This document shows positions 59,682-64,000 of a stretch of DNA of 64,000 nucleotides, one piece after another. The stretch covers positions 4,960,001 through 5,024,000 of the forward strand of contig NZ_CP029145.1 in the NCBI RefSeq assembly GCF_003149515.1, in the 5' to 3' direction. The notes beneath the pieces were generated by a model, which searched no databases, was not told where the DNA came from, and worked only from the letters and a program-made list of their open reading frames with translations. The first letter of the stretch is position 1, and each line of letters begins with the position of its first letter. The translations under genes and the position numbers were made by a program. The DNA is from Hymenobacter nivis (lineage in GTDB: Bacteria > Bacteroidota > Bacteroidia > Cytophagales > Hymenobacteraceae).

Positions 59682-60874
59682 CGGAAGGACCGGTAGGCCC
59701 GCCGTGGTCCCGTTTCGGCTGGGCGCTGGGCGCCGGGGCCCTGGTGTTGCTGGGCCTGTACCTGGCTTTGAGCAGTGGCGGCTTCGGCGGTACCGGCGAC
59801 TCGTTTTACTACCTGGCGGCCGCCCGCAGCCTGCGCGCTGGTGGCCAGATGCTGGGCCCCGATGGCACGCCGTATCGCTTCTGGGGGCCCCTCTACCCGG
59901 CGTTGCTGGCGGTTTTTGCTTCGCCCGCAGGGGTTAGGTGGTTGCACGGAGCAGCGCTGCTGGCCCATTTGGGATTGTGGAGTTGGGTGGGGCGTTCGCT
60001 GCTGGGCCGCCGGAGCTGGGTGCTGCCGCTGGCGGTGGCCCTGAGTACGGCGGTGCTGGTGCCGGCCAAATTTATCTGGTCCGAAACCGTTTTTATAGCG
60101 CTGGCGGCGGCGTACTGCGCAGCCTTGGCTGCGTGGCTGCGCACTGGCCGCAGGCACTGGTTGGCGTGGGCCACCGTGGCGGGCTTCCTACTGCCGCTGC
60201 AACGCACGTCGGGCGTGTTTTTGCTAGCTGGCGCGGCGGTGGGTTTGCTGGCGGGCAGGGCCTGGCACGGCCGCAACCGCTGGCTTCTGCTGGCCCACGG
60301 CATTGGCTGCGGCGTGGGGGTGCTCGGGTGGGGCTACTACGCCGCTTTGGTGGGCCCTGCTGAAAGCGGCTTGCCCGGCGGTTGGTTAAAATTGCTAAAC
60401 ACCCTGGCTGATTATGGTTTCGTGTTGGTGCGCTGGTTTGGGCCAATAGTAGCCGGGTGGCGGGGTACAGCACTCACTGCTGCCGGTGGCTGGGCCTTGG
60501 TGCTGGTGGGGCTGTTGGCCGCGCTATGGCCGCGTGCTAAACTCCAGTGGCAGCAGACTCCTGCTTCAGTAGTAGTGTTGCGGCTGCTTTGGTGGGTGGT
60601 GGTAGCCAATGTGCTTGGACACGTAATAGCCGTGACCTGCACGCGCGCCGGAGCCGGCTTGCACGATGCCGAGCGCTATCTGGCGGCGGTGGTGGGCCCC
60701 GTGCTGCTGCTGGCCCTGGCTCAGTGGCCAGCGGCCGGCTCCGTGCGCTGGCGGCAGGTGCTGAATGGCTGCATACTGGCGGCTTGGTTTGGTTACTCAG
60801 CCCTGCGGGTAGGCCACAACGTGGCCGAACTCCGCCAGCGCCCACCTATAGAGTGGCCACTGCCTCAGCCCTGA
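59678..60874 (+). CDS. polytopic membrane protein, GT-C glycosyltransferase-like
   Basis: A 398-residue inner-membrane protein with about ten hydrophobic helices. The first periplasmic loop has GTGDSFYYLAAARSL, a DSxxY-type pattern like the catalytic Asp site of GT-C (PMT/ArnT-like) transferases, and RFWGPLYPALLAVFA follows, again common there. Near the C-terminus GLHDAERYLAAVVGPV recalls the R-Y motif of the same fold. It may move a sugar or lipid-linked group; no substrate can be named. It overlaps fabD by four bases (GTG start 59678) and so is translated with it. Confidence 0.65.
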   Translation: MTEGPVGPPWSRFGWALGAGALVLLGLYLALSSGGFGGTGDSFYYLAAARSLRAGGQMLGPDGTPYRFWGPLYPALLAVFASPAGVRWLHGAALLAHLGLWSWVGRSLLGRRSWVLPLAVALSTAVLVPAKFIWSETVFIALAAAYCAALAAWLRTGRRHWLAWATVAGFLLPLQRTSGVFLLAGAAVGLLAGRAWHGRNRWLLLAHGIGCGVGVLGWGYYAALVGPAESGLPGGWLKLLNTLADYGFVLVRWFGPIVAGWRGTALTAAGGWALVLVGLLAALWPRAKLQWQQTPASVVVLRLLWWVVVANVLGHVIAVTCTRAGAGLHDAERYLAAVVGPVLLLALAQWPAAGSVRWRQVLNGCILAAWFGYSALRVGHNVAELRQRPPIEWPLPQP

Positions 60875-60923
60875 TTCGTGGTTTTAACGCTATTGCACTG
60901 CAAGCCTCGCATCGTGATTACCG

Positions 60924-61421
60924 TTAGCCAGTCGCTGCCCACGGCCGCACGGCCAGCGGATCGGGGCAACGGGCAAGTAGTTCGGCGATGGTAAGGTGCC
61001 GCTGTGGGTGGACCAACGTGGCGGCGATTTCGGCCAAGGGCCCCAGCGCGAACCGCCTCGATGGCAGGCGTGGGTGCGGCACGGTTAGGGTGGGGGTATC
61101 GATGATGCGGTCGTCGTAGAGCAGTACGTCCACGTCGAGGGTGCGGCTGCCCCAGCGCTCGTGCCGCTCGCGGCCGGCGGCGGCTTCAGTGGCCAGGCAG
61201 TGGGCCAGCAGGGCCCCCGGAGTCAGTGCGGTGCGCAGCGCCACGGCCTGGTTGAGGTAGGCTGGCTGGTCGGCGGGGCCCCAGGCGGCGGTTTCGTAAA
61301 TGCCCGAAACCGCCACGATTTCGCCCGCGGTGGCCAGGCCGGTGCGCGCCGCTTGCAGGTAGGCGGTGCGGTCGCCAAGGTTACTGCCCAGCAGCAGGTA
61401 AGCCAGGGCGGGCGCGCTCAC
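60924..61421 (-). CDS. folK: 6-hydroxymethyl-dihydropterin pyrophosphokinase FolK
   Basis: A 165-residue enzyme of folate synthesis that transfers pyrophosphate from ATP to 6-hydroxymethyl-7,8-dihydropterin. LLLGSNLGDRTAYLQAA is the N-terminal signature, RWGSRTLDVDVLLYDDRII holds the catalytic Asp pair, and VPHPRLPSRRFALGPLAEI is the C-terminal signature. GTG start 61421 overlaps the stop of the upstream hydrolase (GTGA). Length is normal. Confidence 0.94.
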   Translation of the reverse strand: MSAPALAYLLLGSNLGDRTAYLQAARTGLATAGEIVAVSGIYETAAWGPADQPAYLNQAVALRTALTPGALLAHCLATEAAAGRERHERWGSRTLDVDVLLYDDRIIDTPTLTVPHPRLPSRRFALGPLAEIAATLVHPQRHLTIAELLARCPDPLAVRPWAATG

Positions 61422-62278
61422 GCCTGGCGGGCCAGAAACTCGGCCGTGCGCGCCGCCACCAGGCCAGCCGGCTCGGGCAGCGTCGCGCCGGGCCAGGGGT
61501 GGGCCCCGCCGAACATGTGCGTGGCCCCGGGCACCAGCAGCAGCTCAGCGCCGGGCTTGGCGGCGTGCAGGGTGTGGGCGGCTTCCAGGGGCACGGTTTC
61601 GTCGGCCTCGCCGTGCACGATGAGCAGGGGCTGGGGCAGGCGCTGCGTCACGTTGGCCAGGATGTCGAGCCGCGGGCGGTTGGCTTCGTAGTCCTCCACA
61701 ATCTGGTAGTACATGGGCAGGGGCTGGCCGGTGCGGCTGTTGGGCACTAGCAGCTGGCCGGCGCGGGCCCACTCGGCCAGCACCGCGGGGCCCCAGCGCT
61801 GGTCGATGTCGGCGATGGCGGCCCAGGTGGCCACGGCCCGCACCCGGGCGTCCTCGGCGGCCTTGAGCAGCACCAGGGCCCCGCCGCGGCTGTGGCCCAC
61901 GAGCGAGAGCCGGGCCAAGTCCAGCTCGGCCGCGGGCAGGGGCGTGGCCCCGGGCGTACCCAGGGCGTCGAGCAGCTGGCCCAAATCGTCGAGCTCCAGG
62001 CTGAAGTTGTTGCGGCCAAAAGCGTCTAAGTCCTCCAAATCGCCGGTGCCGCCCACCACCACGCCGTTGTGCGACAGGTTCAGCTTGACAAACACGAAGC
62101 CTTGTTCGGCAAAAAAATCGGCCAGCTGCGGGAAATGACCCCAATCCTTAAAGCCTTTAAAGCCGTGCACAAAAACCACCACCGGCTTGGCGCGGCTGTC
62201 GGCCCGGAACGTGGCATCGGCGGCAAACGGCCGGCCGTGGCGCAAGCCGGTGAGAATGAACGGGACGTGGGCGAGCAT
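61418..62278 (-). CDS. alpha/beta hydrolase (dienelactone hydrolase-like)
   Basis: A 286-residue cytoplasmic serine hydrolase. VVVFVHGFKGFKDWGHFPQL gives the oxyanion loop, SLVGHSRGGALVLLKA the nucleophile Ser, IVHGEADETVPLEAAH the Asp and GATHMFGGAHPWPG the His. The fold matches bacterial prolyl-oligopeptidase-like or dienelactone-like hydrolases; substrate unknown. Start ATG 62278 is chosen; an earlier in-frame ATG would add 27 Pro/Arg-rich residues. A 21-bp palindrome at 62352-62372 stands between it and the divergent polyprenyl synthase. Translationally coupled to folK. Confidence 0.85.
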   Translation of the reverse strand: MLAHVPFILTGLRHGRPFAADATFRADSRAKPVVVFVHGFKGFKDWGHFPQLADFFAEQGFVFVKLNLSHNGVVVGGTGDLEDLDAFGRNNFSLELDDLGQLLDALGTPGATPLPAAELDLARLSLVGHSRGGALVLLKAAEDARVRAVATWAAIADIDQRWGPAVLAEWARAGQLLVPNSRTGQPLPMYYQIVEDYEANRPRLDILANVTQRLPQPLLIVHGEADETVPLEAAHTLHAAKPGAELLLVPGATHMFGGAHPWPGATLPEPAGLVAARTAEFLARQA

Positions 62279-62351
62279 GGGCGCGGGGGCAGGGGTGGGG
62301 CGGGCCCCCCGCGGCGCAACGCGCGGATGGGCTCCGCAAGTAAGGCATTCG

Positions 62352-62372
62352 GGGCGCAAAAGTTTTGCGCCC
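62352..62372. promoter_or_regulatory. 21-bp perfect palindrome, possible operator
   Basis: Arms GGGCGCAAAA and TTTTGCGCCC around a single G. It lies in the divergent promoter region, 74 bases from the hydrolase ATG and 46 from the polyprenyl synthase ATG. No T run marks it as a terminator, so a binding site for a dimeric regulator is plausible. Confidence 0.45.
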
Positions 62373-62417
62373 GGCCCGGCTCCCGCCTCGGCCGTTGTGC
62401 CGTATCATTGCCTCGCC

Positions 62418-63419
62418 ATGCCGCAGCTTTCCTCCGTTTCCCTCGACCAGATTCAGGCCCCCATTGCGGCTGAAATGGCTGAGTTTGAGCACAAATTTCG
62501 CCAGTCGATGCGCACCAACGTGCTGCTGCTCGATAAGATCATGGGCTACATTGTGAAGCGCAAGGGCAAGCAGATCCGGCCGATGTTCGTGTTTTTTTCG
62601 GCCCGCATTGCCCTGCCCGACGCCGCGGGGCCCCTGCCCGAAGCCACCTTCCGCGGGGCCACCCTCATCGAGCTGCTGCACACCGCCACGCTGGTGCACG
62701 ACGACGTGGTAGACGAGAGCAACTACCGCCGCGGTTTCTTTTCCATCAACGCGCTGTGGAAGAACAAAATAGCTGTGCTGGTGGGCGACTACCTGCTCTC
62801 GCGGGGCATGCAGCTGGCGCTGGAGCACGACGATTTTCAGCTGCTGAAAATCGTGAATAACGCCGTGCGCGAGCTGAGCGAAGGTGAGCTGCTGCAAATC
62901 GAAAAAGCCCGTAAGCTCGACATTACGGAGGACGTGTACTTCGACATTATCCGCCAGAAGACGGCCTCCCTCATTGCCTCCTGCACGGCCGTGGGGGCCG
63001 CCTCCACTGGCGCCGACAAGGAAACCGTGGAACGCGCCCGCCTTTTCGGCGAGAAGGTAGGCATGGCCTTCCAGATAAAAGACGACCTGTTCGACTATGG
63101 CACAGCCGAAATCGGCAAGCCGGTAGGCATCGACATCAAGGAAAAAAAGATGACGCTGCCGCTGATTTACGCCCTCCAGCAGGCCAGCTGGCTGGAGAAG
63201 CGCCGCATGATTTTCAACGTCAAAAATAACGAGGGCCACCGCGAACGGGTGCAGCAGGTCATCGAGTTCGTGAAGCAGTCAGGCGGCCTGGACTACGCCA
63301 TCGCCACCATGGAAAGGTACCGCGATGAGGCCCTCAAAATTTTGCATACCTTTCCCGAGTCGACCAGCCGCACCTCGCTGGAGCAGCTAATTAACTACAC
63401 CATCGAGCGGGAGAAATAG
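62418..63419 (+). CDS. polyprenyl diphosphate synthase
   Basis: A 333-residue trans-prenyltransferase that extends allylic diphosphates with IPP. GKQIRPMFVFFSARI is the N-terminal IPP site, LVHDDVVDESNYRRG the first Asp-rich motif (DDVVD at 95-99), and FQIKDDLFDYGT the second. The residues before the first motif (ELLHTATLVHDD) are small, in favour of a long product, so an octaprenyl or heptaprenyl synthase for menaquinone is more likely than a geranylgeranyl synthase. This is inference. Start ATG 62418. A 180-bp inverted repeat follows. Confidence 0.9.
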   Translation: MPQLSSVSLDQIQAPIAAEMAEFEHKFRQSMRTNVLLLDKIMGYIVKRKGKQIRPMFVFFSARIALPDAAGPLPEATFRGATLIELLHTATLVHDDVVDESNYRRGFFSINALWKNKIAVLVGDYLLSRGMQLALEHDDFQLLKIVNNAVRELSEGELLQIEKARKLDITEDVYFDIIRQKTASLIASCTAVGAASTGADKETVERARLFGEKVGMAFQIKDDLFDYGTAEIGKPVGIDIKEKKMTLPLIYALQQASWLEKRRMIFNVKNNEGHRERVQQVIEFVKQSGGLDYAIATMERYRDEALKILHTFPESTSRTSLEQLINYTIEREK

Positions 63420-63437
63420 GGCCTAGCCAAGCCGCGA

Positions 63438-63617
63438 GCTGGCCGCGGTTTAGCGCGCAGCGCGTAACTGCTGGCCGGGTAACGGAGTGAGTCTGCGACT
63501 CACGACCGTGCAGCGGACCGGCAGTTTGCGCACGATGGGCCGTTCAATTTTACGGGTTACAAACTCGCCCCAGACTGTGGCTTGCGGTTACGCGCTGCGC
63601 GCTAAACTGCGGCCAGC
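63438..63617. repeat. 180-bp long-armed inverted repeat
   Basis: Arms of 34 bp at 63438-63471 and 63584-63617 match as inverted repeats with two mismatches (core GTTTAGCGCGCAGCGCGTAA). The 112-base middle has its own hairpins, for instance GTGAGTC-TGC-GACTCAC. No coding frame is credible. A MITE-like element or a structured non-coding RNA are the main options. Confidence 0.7.
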
Positions 63618-63656
63618 GCCAGCGCGAGATAAACAGGCTCCTGGGGCCCTGGCTAG

Positions 63657-63699
63657 TCACAAAAAAGCCGCCCCTAGCTTAGGGACGGCTTTTTTGTGA
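63657..63699. terminator. bidirectional terminator
   Basis: TCACAAAAAAGCCG and CGGCTTTTTTGTGA pair around CCCCTAGCTTAGGGA, which forms an inner CCCTA/TAGGG-type stem. It lies between the inverted repeat and the convergent zinc-ribbon gene. Confidence 0.85.
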
Positions 63700-63712
63700 T
63701 GATGCGCTGCCG

Positions 63713-63979
63713 CTAATCTTTCGGCTCGGCCAGCTGGTAGCTGATGGTGCCTTCTACCGCGTCGCTTACTTTGAACTTCACGCCGTCGAAGGTCGCGTCT
63801 ACTTCGAGGGTGTGGATGAGGGCGCAGCTGGGGCACTTCACTTCCTCTTTTTCGTACTGGTCGGTGTCGGCCAGCGAGTCGGCCATGGGGTCGGGGGTGG
63901 GCACGCCGAGCAGGTCGGTAAAGATTTCGGTATGGCACTGGGTACACTCAAACTTGAGGCCCACGGCGTGGCCTTGCAA
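63713..63979 (-). CDS. small zinc-ribbon protein of unknown function
   Basis: At least 88 residues with two CxxC knuckles: KFECTQCHTEI and VKCPSCALIH, about 40 residues apart, the layout of a zinc ribbon. The rest is acidic with a final beta part (DATFDGVKFKVSDAVEGTISYQL). I do not recognise a family. The start is uncertain: TTG 63979 is near the window edge, the frame stays open to the end at 64000, and the real start may lie outside. Confidence 0.6.
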   Translation of the reverse strand: MQGHAVGLKFECTQCHTEIFTDLLGVPTPDPMADSLADTDQYEKEEVKCPSCALIHTLEVDATFDGVKFKVSDAVEGTISYQLAEPKD

Positions 63980-64000
63980 TGCGTCGAGGGGGGCGTTTTG

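Overview
The window looks like chromosomal DNA of a pigmented, GC-rich member of the Bacteroidota, most likely Hymenobacter or a close relative (order Cytophagales). The pointers are: type IX secretion C-terminal domains of both type A and type B on two large exported proteins; a carotenoid set with both CrtZ and CrtW; promoters of the Bacteroidota form TAnnTTTG; a TonB-dependent receptor with a carboxypeptidase-like regulatory domain; and a division/cell-wall cluster in Bacteroidota order without murF or ddl. The genus is inference from gene content and composition, not from a marker comparison.

Left end (1-8101): a decayed mobile-element zone beside a tRNA-Leu. In order it holds the end of a broken IS3 element, an IS630 element with TA flanks, a broken IS5-type element with a TAA duplication, a scrap of what may be a DNA methyltransferase, an intact cryptochrome DASH, a second IS3 element with another IS630 element inserted in its terminal repeat, an integrase cut off by that IS3, and the tRNA-Leu(CAA) that was probably the integration site. 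Three of the transposase genes carry poly-A slip sites.

Housekeeping and pigment region (8139-32635): hscB, a remnant of an outer-membrane efflux protein, an esterase lipoprotein, a SAM hydrolase (DUF62), phoH, a GNAT acetyltransferase, a PhyH-type oxygenase, comEC and a crotonase. Then come crtZ, an ECF-type sigma factor, crtI, crtB and a small exported protein; a T9SS type A cargo protein; a carboxypeptidase-regulatory-domain protein; ispH with crtW; and a minus-strand set of HYC_CC_PP-like protein, TonB receptor and HMA-domain protein that looks like metal handling. IspH feeds the isoprenoid pathway, CrtB and CrtI build the red C40 chain, and CrtZ and CrtW add hydroxyl and keto groups. No lycopene cyclase is visible here.

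Division and cell-wall cluster (33848-50954): mraZ, rsmH, ftsL, ftsI, murE, mraY, murD, ftsW, murG, murC, ftsQ, ftsA, ftsZ, all on the plus strand. A promoter with three 10-bp-spaced TGGT boxes, probably MraZ operators, precedes it. An AT-rich 210-bp coding stretch foreign to the cluster sits in frame directly ahead of murG, and AT-rich imperfect inverted spacers separate several genes.

Right end (51096-64000): an FMN reductase, sdhCAB on the minus strand with a REP-like hairpin between sdhA and sdhB, a T9SS type B cargo protein, fabD overlapping a GT-C-like membrane protein, an alpha/beta hydrolase overlapping folK, a divergent polyprenyl synthase, a 180-bp long-armed inverted repeat and a zinc-ribbon protein at the edge. 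The REP-like hairpin family occurs three times in the window.
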